From the NCBI GenBank assembly GCA_001785195.1, contig MFTB01000010.1, forward strand, positions 1-35,536: a DNA stretch of 35,536 nucleotides, in the 5' to 3' direction. The translations under genes and the position numbers were made by a program. The stretch comes from Candidatus Muproteobacteria bacterium RIFCSPHIGHO2_12_FULL_60_33. GTDB lineage: Bacteria > Pseudomonadota > Gammaproteobacteria > Acidiferrobacterales > Sulfurifustaceae. Within the stretch, counting starts at the first letter, position 1, and each line of letters starts with the position of its first letter. Below, piece after piece: positions 6,854 through 14,877 of this stretch. The notes beneath the pieces are model-generated. The model was not told the origin of the DNA. It saw only the letters and a list, made by a program, of their open reading frames with translations, and did no database searches.

Positions 6854-8192
6854 GCCTTGACGCTTGGGATGATGATGGCTTGCGTCGACGACGGCGACGT
6901 CGCTTGCCGCCACCACCGGACGTGGCGAATTCCGCCACCATGACACCGCGCTCATTCTCACCCACGCTCTGAAAACGCGTCCACCAATCGGCCAGGGCCT
7001 GGTCGGCCTCGCCGGTTTCGGCGCGCAGCAGCAGAAAATCGTAGGCCGCGCGGAATCGCTTGCTCTCCAGCAGGCGAAACGCCTGCTGCCCGGCGCGCCG
7101 TTCAAGGCGGCCTTGCATGCTCCAGATTTCGCGCATCGGCACGCTGAACCGCTTGGGGATGGTGACGTGCCGCAACTGCTCGCGCAGCACATGTTCCGCG
7201 GCGCGGAACATGGCGTCATGACCGTTCATGCCGCGCATAATGTGTTCACCCATCTGCTCGCGCACCGGCTCCCACAGCAGGGCGGCAAAAAGAAACGCCG
7301 GTGTCACCGGCTTGTCCTCGTTCACGCGCGCATCGGTGTTGGCCAGCGCGCGCGGCACCAGCGTCACGGGGAAACCCCCTTCCTCGTGCTCGAGACTTTT
7401 TTCCGTCAACGGAAACAAATACTGGAACAGCCCGTAATGGCGCAATAACTCGTAGGTTTCGAGCGCGTAGCCGCCATGAAACAGCTTCAGCACTTCCTCG
7501 AACATCCGTGCCGGCGGCACGGAAGCCAGCAACGGCGCGAGGTCGCAGATGGGCGCGGCGGTCTTTTCCTCAAGCTTGAAACCCAGCTTGGCGGCGAAAC
7601 GCACCGCGCGCAGCATGCGCACCGGATCCTCGCGGTAGCGCGTCTCGGGATCGCCGATCACGCGCAGAATGCCGGCCTTGAGATCCGGAACTCCCCCGAC
7701 ATAGTCGATGACGCTGAAGTCATGGATGTCGTAATACAGCGCATTGACGGTGAAATCGCGCCGGACGGCGTCTTCTTCCTGGGAACCAAAAACATTGTGA
7801 TCCAACGCACCCGCCGGGGAATCGTGTTCGACATCCTCCCCTTCCGTTTCTTCCTCCGTAGAAAGGGGCTCCTCGGAAATGTCGCGGGGAATGGCGCGAA
7901 AAGTGGCGACTTCGATGATGTCCCAGCCGAAACGCACGTGCACCAGGCGAAAACGCCGGCCGATGATCCGTGCGTTGTGGAACAGCTTGCGGATTTGCTC
8001 GGGGCGCGCGTCGGTCACGACGTCGAAATCCTTGGGTTCGCGTCCCAGCATGAGATCGCGCACGCACCCGCCTACCAGCAGGCTGGCGTAGCCGGCGTCT
8101 TTCAGACGGTGCAGGACCTTGAGGGCGTTTTCGCTGATCTGCGTGCGCGTGATGATGTGTTGCGCACGCGCAATGATGACCGGTTTGTTAAT
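6846..8192 (-). CDS. pcnB: Poly(A) polymerase I, apparent AUU start
   Basis: Adds 3' poly(A) tails that target RNA for degradation. The 448-residue protein includes the nucleotidyltransferase signature LLVGGCVRDLMLGREPKDFDVVT, the second acidic block RRDFTVNALYYD, the RNA-binding RYREDPVRMLRAVRFAAKLG and a basic C-terminus (GGGGKRRRRRRRKPSSS). The conserved region extends upstream of the first ATG (8063) through HIITRTQISENALKVLHRL. In that stretch there is no ATG, GTG or TTG before the GTG inside the catalytic motif, and a TAG stop lies just upstream. An AGGTGG Shine-Dalgarno is placed seven bases before ATT at 8190-8192, which I take as the start. E. coli pcnB is also known to use AUU. It heads the operon and overlaps folK by 8 bp. 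Confidence 0.92.
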   Translation of the reverse strand: MNKPVIIARAQHIITRTQISENALKVLHRLKDAGYASLLVGGCVRDLMLGREPKDFDVVTDARPEQIRKLFHNARIIGRRFRLVHVRFGWDIIEVATFRAIPRDISEEPLSTEEETEGEDVEHDSPAGALDHNVFGSQEEDAVRRDFTVNALYYDIHDFSVIDYVGGVPDLKAGILRVIGDPETRYREDPVRMLRAVRFAAKLGFKLEEKTAAPICDLAPLLASVPPARMFEEVLKLFHGGYALETYELLRHYGLFQYLFPLTEKSLEHEEGGFPVTLVPRALANTDARVNEDKPVTPAFLFAALLWEPVREQMGEHIMRGMNGHDAMFRAAEHVLREQLRHVTIPKRFSVPMREIWSMQGRLERRAGQQAFRLLESKRFRAAYDFLLLRAETGEADQALADWWTRFQSVGENERGVMVAEFATSGGGGKRRRRRRRKPSSSQASRHE

Positions 8193-8235
8193 CGTTATTC
8201 CACCTGTCCGCTACAAAGCCTATGGTCGGTGTACG

Positions 8236-8273
8236 TATAATCTGTTGGTGCTTTGTCGGCCGGTACGTATAAT
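8236..8273 (+). promoter_or_regulatory. Tandem promoter region of tRNA-Glu
   Basis: Two perfect TATAAT boxes (8236-8241 and 8268-8273) lie in repeated copies of GTACGTATAAT spaced 32 bp apart. The downstream one has a TTGGTG -35 box at 8245-8250 with a 17-bp spacer; the upstream one has only a weak -35. A GC-rich discriminator-like stretch follows, as is usual for stringently controlled stable RNA promoters. Transcription from the downstream box would start near 8280. Confidence 0.65.
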
Positions 8274-8310
8274 ACCACCGCTTTCGGCGCTACGCGCGCT
8301 ATCCCCCAAT

Positions 8311-8386
8311 GCTCCCATCGTCTAGTGGCCCAGGACGCTGGCCTCTCACGCCGGTAACAGGGGTTCGAATCCCCTTGGGAGCGCCA
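8311..8386 (+). tRNA. tRNA-Glu (anticodon CTC)
   Basis: A 76-nt tRNA with acceptor arm GCTCCCA/TGGGAGC, discriminator G and encoded CCA. The anticodon stem CTGGC/GCCGG encloses CTCTCAC, giving anticodon CTC, which reads GAG. The T arm is CAGGG-GTTCGAAT-CCCTT-like with the standard TTCGAAT loop. A second tRNA-Glu with UUC should exist elsewhere in the genome. Confidence 0.96.
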
Positions 8387-8426
8387 AAACCAAAGAGGGC
8401 CCATAAAGGGCCCTCTTTGGTTTTGG
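8384..8426. terminator. Long perfect palindrome acting as bidirectional terminator
   Basis: Arms of 19 bp (8384-8402 and 8408-8426) match without error around the loop ATAAA. The left arm starts on the CCA of tRNA-Glu. Reading + strand, GGGCCCTCTTTGGTTTTGG ends in a T-rich stretch; reading minus, the same is true. It can therefore end both the tRNA-Glu transcript and the ankyrin gene transcript coming from the other side. Confidence 0.8.
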
Positions 8427-8439
8427 CTGACGCACCGAT

Positions 8440-9102
8440 CTATTGTGCTTTCGTGCTTGTACCGCGACCGCCCTTTTTCAACAAATCCACGATACGCGTA
8501 TAGCCACCGCGTTCGGCGATCTTTTCCGCCGTGTCACCGCGTCCGTCCTTGGGGATCACGTCCGCGCCGTTGTCGAGCAGCATCTGGACGATATCGCTAT
8601 AACCTTTATATGCCGCCGCCATCAACGGCGTCTTGCCGCTCACGGTGCGCACATTCACGTTCACGCCCTGGCTCAACAATGACTGCACCACGGCAATGCG
8701 TCCCTTGAGTATGGCCGTGAACAGTGCGGCCGCGCCGTGCGCAGTTTTGGAACGGCCGCTTCTCTCGAGACCGGTCGGCAACTTCAGCAGGCGATTGCTG
8801 AGAGAAATTACGATCATGGCCACCAGCCCGAGAAGACTGACCTGCGGATCGATACCGAATTCCTTGGCGATGTCCGCGGGCACGTTGGCGCCGGCGGCAA
8901 GAACCACGATAACCACGATAAGGGTGAATTTAAGATATCGGACCAGCGCGACCGCGATAACGGCGATCAAACCGCCGAGCAGATAGCGGCGATCGAAGCT
9001 GATCCAATCCGTCCATGCGGCTGGCAGATTGGCTCCGATACTGAGCAGCACGACAACGGCGACGAGACCCCAATCCCGCGGCGATTCTTTTAATATGACC
9101 AC
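8440..9102 (-). CDS. Membrane protein with C-terminal ankyrin repeats
   Basis: A 220-residue protein. Four hydrophobic segments (about 12-30, 41-56, 58-74 and 88-104) form an N-terminal membrane domain. The C-terminal part (122-210) holds about three ankyrin repeats: ALFTAILKGRIAVVQSLLSQGVNVN, then GKTPLMAAAYKGYSDIVQMLLDNGAD, then GDTAEKIAERGGYTRIVDLLKK. The repeats would face the cytoplasm and bind a protein partner that cannot be named. A GTG start at 9102 is preceded by AGGAGAGG. No obvious operon partner: tRNA-Glu and its terminator are downstream and the esterase gene is 172 bp upstream in the same direction. Confidence 0.8.
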   Translation of the reverse strand: MVILKESPRDWGLVAVVVLLSIGANLPAAWTDWISFDRRYLLGGLIAVIAVALVRYLKFTLIVVIVVLAAGANVPADIAKEFGIDPQVSLLGLVAMIVISLSNRLLKLPTGLERSGRSKTAHGAAALFTAILKGRIAVVQSLLSQGVNVNVRTVSGKTPLMAAAYKGYSDIVQMLLDNGADVIPKDGRGDTAEKIAERGGYTRIVDLLKKGGRGTSTKAQ

Positions 9103-9274
9103 AAAGCCTCTCCTCTGTTTCCTGTCAGACCGTCGCCGCCACTACCCCTGTTGCGACACTTAGCCCTAAGTCTAGATGCATTTTCCGCCCTGTGAAGTCG
9201 GCAGGAATGCGAAAACCTGGTGCAGAATACCAGAAAACTCCGGGCATTCCGGGTAATAACCGCTGGCGACCGAT

Positions 9275-9964
9275 TCATCCGCCCTTGTTCCCGAGAACAC
9301 GCGCCAGCCAGCGGGCGATGTCCTGGATTTCGTCCAGCACCACGGTGTGCCCCATGGCATAGGTATGCCACTCAAGATGAAGCCCGCGCGCTTCCATCTG
9401 TCCATGTGCCTGCTGCGCCAGGTCGAACGGAATCATGCGATCGTCCGTGCCATGCGCCATGAAAACCGGGATCGTGGCGTTGGCCGGATCGACCTCAGCC
9501 ATCAGGCTCTCGGCAAAAGGCACGGGTGCGGACAAGGACATAATTCCAGCCAGTGACTTGGAATAACGCAGACCGGTATGCAGCGCAATCGCCCCGCCCT
9601 GGGAAAATCCCGCGAGTACGATGCGCTCACAGGCGATCCCGCGCTGGATTTCATTCTCAATCAGGCCTTGCAGGATTCTTTTGGATTCGCGGATATGTTC
9701 GAGGTTCTGCTCAAGTCCGCGTTCGGACATGGCGATATCGTACCAGGCGCGCATGATATAACCGCCATTGATGGTCACCGGTCTGTAGGGCGCGTGCGGA
9801 AACACAAAGCGCAGCACAGGCTGTGTCGGCAACCGCAGTTCGGGAATGATGACTTCAAAATCCTGGCCATCGGCGCCCAATCCATGCAACCAGATGACGC
9901 TGGCGGAAGGCCCAGAGCCCGTTTCGACTTCAATGGCAGGTTCGTCGCGCGGCCGGGCATCCAT
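9275..9964 (-). CDS. Phospholipase/carboxylesterase-family alpha/beta hydrolase
   Basis: A 229-residue serine hydrolase of the PF02230 type (EstB/YpfH-like). WLHGLGADGQDF near residue 25 forms the oxyanion region, the nucleophile is S121 in GFSQGG, D174 or D175 in HGTDDRMIP is the acid, and H206 in MGHTV is the base. No signal peptide is seen, so it should be cytoplasmic. It probably cleaves small carboxyl esters; the physiological substrate is not evident. It follows queD by only 6 bp and is likely co-transcribed with it. Confidence 0.9.
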   Translation of the reverse strand: MDARPRDEPAIEVETGSGPSASVIWLHGLGADGQDFEVIIPELRLPTQPVLRFVFPHAPYRPVTINGGYIMRAWYDIAMSERGLEQNLEHIRESKRILQGLIENEIQRGIACERIVLAGFSQGGAIALHTGLRYSKSLAGIMSLSAPVPFAESLMAEVDPANATIPVFMAHGTDDRMIPFDLAQQAHGQMEARGLHLEWHTYAMGHTVVLDEIQDIARWLARVLGNKGG

Positions 9965-9970
9965 GCGTAT

Positions 9971-10330
9971 TCAGTCTTCCCCGCGATAGACACAACCGGC
10001 CGTGCAAGTCTCGCGCACAATGACTTTGGAAAGCACGGGCAATGCGGGCTTGAGCTGGCGCCAGATCCAGCGAGCGAGGTGTTCGCTGGTGGGGTTTTGC
10101 AGACCTTCAATCTCGTTTAAATAATGATGGTCGAGCTGTTCATAAATCGGTTGGAAGGCACGGGACAGGTCGGCAAAGTCCATGATCCAGCCGGACGGCT
10201 CCTGCACCGGTCCGGCAACGTGAATCTCGATCCGGAACGAATGGCCGTGCAGCCGACGGCATTTGTGGTTTTCCGGCACGTTCGGCAAGTGGTGCGCCGC
10301 TTCGAGGGTAAAAATCTTGAATATTTCCAC
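9971..10330 (-). CDS. queD: 6-carboxy-5,6,7,8-tetrahydropterin synthase
   Basis: Second step of queuosine/7-deazaguanine synthesis, converting 7,8-dihydroneopterin triphosphate to CPH4. The 119-residue protein shows the zinc histidines EAAHHL and LHGHSF, the catalytic cysteine in [19 protein letters not shown] and the C-terminal [11 protein letters not shown], closely matching the E. coli QueD pattern. A GTG start at 10330 fits the family length; an in-frame TTG at 10363 would add 11 hydrophobic residues without family support. Neither has a strong Shine-Dalgarno. No preQ1 riboswitch was recognised upstream. Confidence 0.92.
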   Translation of the reverse strand: MEIFKIFTLEAAHHLPNVPENHKCRRLHGHSFRIEIHVAGPVQEPSGWIMDFADLSRAFQPIYEQLDHHYLNEIEGLQNPTSEHLARWIWRQLKPALPVLSKVIVRETCTAGCVYRGED

Positions 10331-10472
10331 GGGAATAACCGGACAGAAAAAATGAATAAACAAGTTTAACGACTTTCGCGCGCGCCGGAAACCAAAGGCC
10401 GTACTCGCGGGAGTCCCGGCACGGCGCTAGAATACCCTCGCCTTCCAGCCTGGACTGATTCATCCCTTAATA

Positions 10473-10612
10473 TTGAAGGAAGCTCTGAATGAAATTGACC
10501 GCCAGGACGCCAGGAACGCCAGGTATGAGAATGCCCAAGAATCATTTTTCCTGGCGACCCTGGCGTCCTGGCGGTTCAGAATCATATTCATTTTGTTACA
10601 AGCTTTTCTTAA
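10473..10612. repeat. Palindromic element with 8-9-bp internal units (queD-sseA gap)
   Basis: The core arms 10498-10523 and 10550-10575 are 26 bp with two mismatches, and each is a tandem of GCCAGGAC/GCCAGGAAC-type units. The outer flanks are also related in inverse: TTGAAGGAAGCTCTGAA on the left and, on the opposite strand, TTAAGAAAAGCTTGTAA on the right. The same terminal motif (AAGGAA-NN-TCTGA) and the junction TTGAC before the arms recur in the element at 14874-15003. It lies between divergent genes, so it may affect both promoters. Confidence 0.85.
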
Positions 10613-10621
10613 GAGTATTTT
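10593..10621 (+). promoter_or_regulatory. Possible sseA promoter at the edge of the repeat
   Basis: TTGTTA (10593-10598), a 17-bp spacer and TATTTT (10616-10621). The predicted start near 10628 would leave a leader of only about five bases before the ATG at 10633. The -35 box and much of the spacer lie inside the right flank of the palindromic element. Consensus match only. Confidence 0.4.
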
Positions 10622-10632
10622 AAAGAGAAATC

Positions 10633-11448
10633 ATGACCCAACCTCTTGTGCGGCTGGTCGTGGAGCCGGCGGAGCTGGAAAAACATCTCGGCGCGGAAAA
10701 TCTCCTGATCGTGGACCTGTGCCGGCCCGAAACCTACGCGCAGGCCCACGTGCCCGGCGCGGTGCATCTGGATTACGCGCAAATCGTGGCCGCGCGGCCA
10801 CCCGCCATGGGCATGTTGCCGGATGCCGCGCCATTGAGCGACGTGCTCAGTTCCATCGGCATGACACCGGACCGTCATGTCGTGGCCTATGACGATGAGG
10901 GCGGTGGGCGTGCCTCGCGCCTGCTGTGGACGCTGGATGCCCTCGGCCATTCGCGTTATTCACTGCTGAACGGCGGCCTCCATGCCTGGCTCAATGACCG
11001 GCATGGGGTTAGCAACGAGCCCGTCAAGAAAGTACGGAGCGATTATACGGTGAAGTTTGACAACAAGGTCGTGGCCGACAAGAACTACATCATGAAACAC
11101 CTGCGCGACGCGGGAGTGATTATCGTGGACACCCGCACACCAGCGGAATATCGCGGCGAAACCCGGCGCGCGGAACGCACCGGCCATATCCCCGGGGCGG
11201 TCAACTTCGACTGGATGAACTCCATCGATCAGGCACGCAGCGTGCGTCTGAAACCGGCGGATGAGTTAAAACGGGTCCTGACCGGACTTGGCGTGACTCC
11301 CGACAAGGAGGTGATTACATACTGCCAGACACATCACCGCTCGGCACATACTTATATAGTGTTGAAAAGCCTGGGCTACCCGCGGGTGCGGGGCTATCCA
11401 GGCTCGTGGTCGGAATGGGGCAACAGCCCCGAGACGCCTATCGAATGA
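10633..11448 (+). CDS. Two-domain sulfurtransferase (rhodanese family)
   Basis: A 271-residue thiosulfate/3-mercaptopyruvate sulfurtransferase. The N-terminal inactive rhodanese domain (about 5-125) has D-x-C-x-P-E-x-Y (DLCRPETYAQAHVPGAVH) and YDDEGGGRASRLLWTLDALGH. The C-terminal catalytic domain (about 140-265) has DTRTPAEYRGE, GHIPGAVNFDW and the persulfide-forming C231 in the loop CQTHHRSA. This loop differs from both the TST form (CRKGVTA) and the MST form (CGSGVTA), so the preferred donor cannot be inferred. It ends YPGSWSEWGNSPETPIE as the family does. No signal peptide, so probably cytoplasmic. It is convergent with a small gene, overlapping by 11 bp. Confidence 0.9.
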   Translation: MTQPLVRLVVEPAELEKHLGAENLLIVDLCRPETYAQAHVPGAVHLDYAQIVAARPPAMGMLPDAAPLSDVLSSIGMTPDRHVVAYDDEGGGRASRLLWTLDALGHSRYSLLNGGLHAWLNDRHGVSNEPVKKVRSDYTVKFDNKVVADKNYIMKHLRDAGVIIVDTRTPAEYRGETRRAERTGHIPGAVNFDWMNSIDQARSVRLKPADELKRVLTGLGVTPDKEVITYCQTHHRSAHTYIVLKSLGYPRVRGYPGSWSEWGNSPETPIE

Positions 11449-11650
11449 AGGGCCAACCGGCGTCGCGGCGATAATCCTGTCTGTGGTTATCGGCCTGCGC
11501 CAACCGGCGCGCGGCACGATCGCGCAACAGCACGGCGTAGATATCCCCGACGTAAACCATCGCGGCCGTCTCCTGCCATCCGGCGTCATCCGTCTTGGCG
11601 GATGTCAGCGCCGACATTCTCGATTTAATGTTATTCAGCCACTTCTTCAT
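11438..11650 (-). CDS. Small hypothetical protein (70 aa)
   Basis: Starts MKKWLNNIKSRMSALTSA and is rich in basic and amphipathic helices, with ETAAMVYVGDIYAVLLRDRAARRL in the middle. I do not recognise a family. The start at 11650 is supported by a very strong Shine-Dalgarno (GGAGGGGGAGAA) directly before the ATG. The 3' end overlaps that of the sulfurtransferase gene by 11 bp tail to tail, which would allow antisense interaction of the two transcripts. Confidence 0.55.
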   Translation of the reverse strand: MKKWLNNIKSRMSALTSAKTDDAGWQETAAMVYVGDIYAVLLRDRAARRLAQADNHRQDYRRDAGWPFIR

Positions 11651-11741
11651 TTCTCCCCCTCCCCTCCACGCCGGTAATTCGGGCATCGCCATCATAATAA
11701 ATGGCAATTCCCGTGCCACTCACGGCGTAGATGAGAAATAA

Positions 11742-11888
11742 TCAACGAAACATGCTGATTTGAAAATTATTTCCTGAATAAAAATCCCACAGCGGCGAAT
11801 CACATGACCGGGATGAACGGTCGTAGTGTAAGATTCCGCTTACAGATTCATGCTGGCAATAATATCTCCTGCACAGGAATTTCCTCAT
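11742..11888 (-). CDS. Possible small ORF (48 aa)
   Basis: Begins MRKFLCRRYYC after a good ribosome-binding site (GAAGGAG, six bases before the ATG). The remainder has no recognisable motif, and amino-acid composition (C, Y, S, R) is not clearly protein-like. The 380-bp stretch 11651-12033 otherwise holds only AT-rich intergenic DNA. Kept mainly for the strong Shine-Dalgarno. Confidence 0.25.
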   Translation of the reverse strand: MRKFLCRRYYCQHESVSGILHYDRSSRSCDSPLWDFYSGNNFQISMFR

Positions 11889-12033
11889 CGCCACTCCTTC
11901 AGAAAAAATCTTGCTGCGATCAATCAAGGATTTAGCGCGTGCGTTGGGAATGATGCACGATTATCGCCACATCCGGTAAGATGTAAAAAGTCCCGACGAA
12001 ACATCATCAGATCAGAGCCGGGGTACTCTTATG

Positions 12034-12477
12034 ATGAATAACATCTGGATTCTGGGGGCCCATCGGGGGGTGCACGGCTTTTTGAAAACAAAGGACCCGG
12101 CAAGGGCCTGAACCTGCTGCATGACATCCCCCATCCCGCAGGCCGGCTGAAAAACAAGGACATCGGCGCCGACAAGCCCGGACGCAGCTTCGACAGCCGT
12201 GGACAGGCGCGCCATGCCCTGAGCTCCGAACAGGAACCCACGGAGCATGTGGCGGAACAGTTCGCCAGGCAACTGAGTTCGATGCTGGATGACGGACGCC
12301 ACCCGCAGCGCTACGGGAAACTCGTGCTGGTTGCCGAACAGCGCTTTCCGGGAAACCTGCGCGCTGCCTTAAGCCCGCCGACCGCCGCGCTCGTCACGGC
12401 AGCCGTGGACAAGGACCTGGGGGGGCGTGGACCCGCACCACGTGCCTAAATACCTGGGTGGCGTCATCCGGCTCTAA
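12034..12477 (+). pseudogene. Host-attachment-family protein (PF10116-like), two frameshifts in G tracts
   Basis: Joining three frames gives a normal-length family member of about 148 residues. MNNIWILGAHRG (first frame) continues as ARLFENKGPGKGLNLLHDIP, KPGRSFDSRGQARHAL, FARQLSSMLDDG and LVLVAEQRFPGNLRAALSP (second frame). It ends VDPHHVPKYLGGVIRL back in the first frame, with stop 12475-12477. The breaks are at a run of six G (12065-12070), which lacks one base, and a run of seven G (12419-12425), which has one too many. The family is annotated as needed for attachment to host cells, but its molecular role is not known. Sequencing error in homopolymers, phase variation or true decay all fit. 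Confidence 0.7.
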
Positions 12478-12489
12478 GCCGGATCCCAG
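12454..12489. repeat. REP-like palindrome after the host-attachment gene
   Basis: ATCCGGCT-CTA... paired with AGCCGGAT (12466-12473 and 12477-12484), with outer CTGGG/CCCAG. The GTCATCCGGC...GCCGGATCCCAG layout is like the short REP sequences found in many gammaproteobacteria. It overlaps the stop codon of the preceding gene and may act as a transcription terminator or mRNA stabiliser. Confidence 0.6.
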
Positions 12490-12630
12490 CGTTTACTGTT
12501 TCACCCGCCCTCCCGCCCGAACCGCCGCGACCGGGTGGTCCCTCCGTACCTGCCATAGAGCGATTCCCACCGCTAAAACCAAACTACACTTAGGCTAAAG
12601 CCTCAGCAGACGGGGCGGTGTCGAAATCTC

Positions 12631-14877
12631 ATGGATCAGCGGCAACTACGCGCGGAGGATCTCCTGCTTCTTCGGGAGAAAGCCTCGAAATACGCTCTGT
12701 ATGGTGTGTATATCGCCAGTACCAGTGTCGTCATCGCGACACTGCTGGTGAGTTACGTAATGCAAGGCGATATCACCCTCGATAGCATCATTCTCGCCCA
12801 AACCTCCAACATCGCCCTGTGGACCGTGGATGCCATGCCCTTCCTGTTCGCCATGTGGGGACAATACGCGTCCTACCGCATGGCGCGCGAAGCCGACGAA
12901 TTTGTGCAAACCAGAACCCAGTCGCTGCGCGAGGCGCTCACTCGCGCCGATTTCACCAGCAAGGCCAAAAGCGATTTCTTCGCCAAAATGAGCCACGAGC
13001 TGCGCACACCCATCAACAGCATTATCGGGATGAGCGACTTGGTGCTTGAGACAAAACTGACCAGGGAACAGCACCGTCACGTCGACATCATCAAATCCTC
13101 GGCCAGCGGCTTGCTCACCCTGATTAACGATTTGCTGGATTTCTCCAAGATAGAAGCGGGAAAGCTTGAGCTGGAAGAAATCGAATTCGACTTGCGCGAT
13201 TGCGTCGAAAAATCCGCCGCGCTGCTCGCACAACAGGCGCATGCCAAGGGACTCTCGCTCACCAATCTGATCCAGAACGACGTGCCCAGCCGCCTGCTCG
13301 GCGATCCTGGGCGCTTGCGGCAGATCATTATTAACCTGCTCGGCAACGCCATCAAATTCACCCCTACCGGCGAGGTTGTCCTGAGCGTCAAAAAGCTTCC
13401 CGACGAATCCAAGGGTCGAGTGCGGCTGCACGTGGAAGTCGCCGACACCGGCATAGGGCTCTCGGCAAAAGATCAGGCAAAACTGTTTCAGCCCTACAAT
13501 CAGGCGGGTACCTCAACGTCGCGTCGCTACGGCGGCACCGGTCTTGGTCTCACGATCAGCAAGGAACTGGTGGAAGCCATGGGCGGACAAATCGGCGTGA
13601 AGAGCCAGGAAGGCAAGGGCAGTGTTTTCTGGTTCACTGCCGATTTCCGCAAGCCTGCCGCGATGAGCGTTGTCCCTTCGCCCATGCGGATTGACCTCAA
13701 AGGATTGCGCGTACTGGTGGCTGACGGCAATTTCCCGGCGCGCGTGGGGCTGGTGGACCAGCTGAAAGCGCTGGGCCTGGAAGTGCAGTCCATCGGTAAT
13801 GGCAACGCGGCACTGCAAATGATTCGTTCCGCCGCCGGATCGGACTTCCACTTCGATCTGGTGCTGGTGGATATGTTCCTGCCCAACCTGAGCGGCGAAG
13901 AACTCGGGTGCGAAATCAAGTCACAGCCGGAAACACGCGATACCGTTCTGGTCATCCTGACCTCGGCGGGCGTGCGCGGCGATGCACAGCGACTGAACCA
14001 ACTCGGCTTTGCCGGTTACTTCGGCAAACCCATCCCTCCGGAAGACCTGCAAGATGCGTTGAAAGCTGTCATGGCGACCCGGTCCATGGATGAACAGGAA
14101 CGCCAGCGGACAGGCCTGGTCACCAAATACACGTTGTCCGGGATGCGCAAAAAACTCGCGCGCCTGCTGCTTGTGGAGGACAGCGACATCAATCAGGAAA
14201 TCATGCTGAAAATGTTGTCCAGATTGGGCTACTCGGCCGATATCGCGGAAAACGGACGTGTAGCCATCCACGCAGCGACGCACGAGGATTACGGCCTGAT
14301 TCTCATGGATCTGCATCTTCCGGATATCAGCGGAATTGAAACCGTCGAGGCCATCCGCGCCCTGCCTGGCGTGCGCGCCAAGGTTACGGTCGTTGTGCTC
14401 ACGGCGGGCGCATCGGATGAGGAAATAGCGCGCTGCCGCGCGCTGAAGGTCAATGATTTCCTGACCAAACCCATAGACAGCAACGTACTTGCCGACACCT
14501 TGAAACGCTACCAGATATCTCCGGTCTCCGCCGCGGAGGAAGCGCCGCCTTCAGACGGACCAGTTATTGCATCAGCCATGGAAAAAAGCGCCGTAGCAGA
14601 CTCTAAACTGGCTGAAATCTTCGTCAAGGAAGCCACGCAGAGACTGAGTTCACTGCATGAAGCGCTGGCCTCCAACGACGCCCTGCGCGCCGCGCGCGAG
14701 GCACATACCCTTAAAAGCTCAAGCGCCTACTTCCAGGCTGATGCCATGCATGACGCGGCGGCACGACTCGAGGAAATGGCGGACAGCGGGCAGCTCGGCA
14801 AAGCGAAACCGGTGCTGGAAAAACTCGAGGAAGCCTACGCCCGGCTGCGTGACAATCTGACAAGGAATAAAAATTAA
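12631..14877 (+). CDS. Hybrid sensor histidine kinase (TM-HisKA-HATPase-REC-REC-Hpt)
   Basis: A 748-residue multi-step phosphorelay kinase. Two membrane segments (about 22-43 and 57-77) enclose only a short periplasmic loop, so the signal is probably sensed in or near the membrane. HisKA has H122 in FFAKMSHELRTPINS; the ATPase domain has N239 (NLLGNAIKFT), DTGIG (272-276) and GGTGLGL (301-307). REC1 (about 359-480) keeps phosphoacceptor D414 and K466, but its acidic pair reads ADG instead of DD or ED. REC2 (about 511-627) is complete with E516, D517, D560 and K613. The Hpt domain (650-745) has H692 in HTLKSSS. No cognate regulator is adjacent; the REC-GGDEF-like protein at 19196 is a distant possibility. 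No strong Shine-Dalgarno precedes the ATG. Confidence 0.93.
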   Translation: MDQRQLRAEDLLLLREKASKYALYGVYIASTSVVIATLLVSYVMQGDITLDSIILAQTSNIALWTVDAMPFLFAMWGQYASYRMAREADEFVQTRTQSLREALTRADFTSKAKSDFFAKMSHELRTPINSIIGMSDLVLETKLTREQHRHVDIIKSSASGLLTLINDLLDFSKIEAGKLELEEIEFDLRDCVEKSAALLAQQAHAKGLSLTNLIQNDVPSRLLGDPGRLRQIIINLLGNAIKFTPTGEVVLSVKKLPDESKGRVRLHVEVADTGIGLSAKDQAKLFQPYNQAGTSTSRRYGGTGLGLTISKELVEAMGGQIGVKSQEGKGSVFWFTADFRKPAAMSVVPSPMRIDLKGLRVLVADGNFPARVGLVDQLKALGLEVQSIGNGNAALQMIRSAAGSDFHFDLVLVDMFLPNLSGEELGCEIKSQPETRDTVLVILTSAGVRGDAQRLNQLGFAGYFGKPIPPEDLQDALKAVMATRSMDEQERQRTGLVTKYTLSGMRKKLARLLLVEDSDINQEIMLKMLSRLGYSADIAENGRVAIHAATHEDYGLILMDLHLPDISGIETVEAIRALPGVRAKVTVVVLTAGASDEEIARCRALKVNDFLTKPIDSNVLADTLKRYQISPVSAAEEAPPSDGPVIASAMEKSAVADSKLAEIFVKEATQRLSSLHEALASNDALRAAREAHTLKSSSAYFQADAMHDAAARLEEMADSGQLGKAKPVLEKLEEAYARLRDNLTRNKN

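Noticed and set aside
9216-9237. Weak hairpin plus TTTT after the esterase gene
   Set aside because: Only a 5-bp stem with a seven-base loop; not convincing as a terminator.
10364-10490. Possible preQ1 riboswitch before queD
   Set aside because: No preQ1 aptamer stem-loop with the A-rich tail could be identified.
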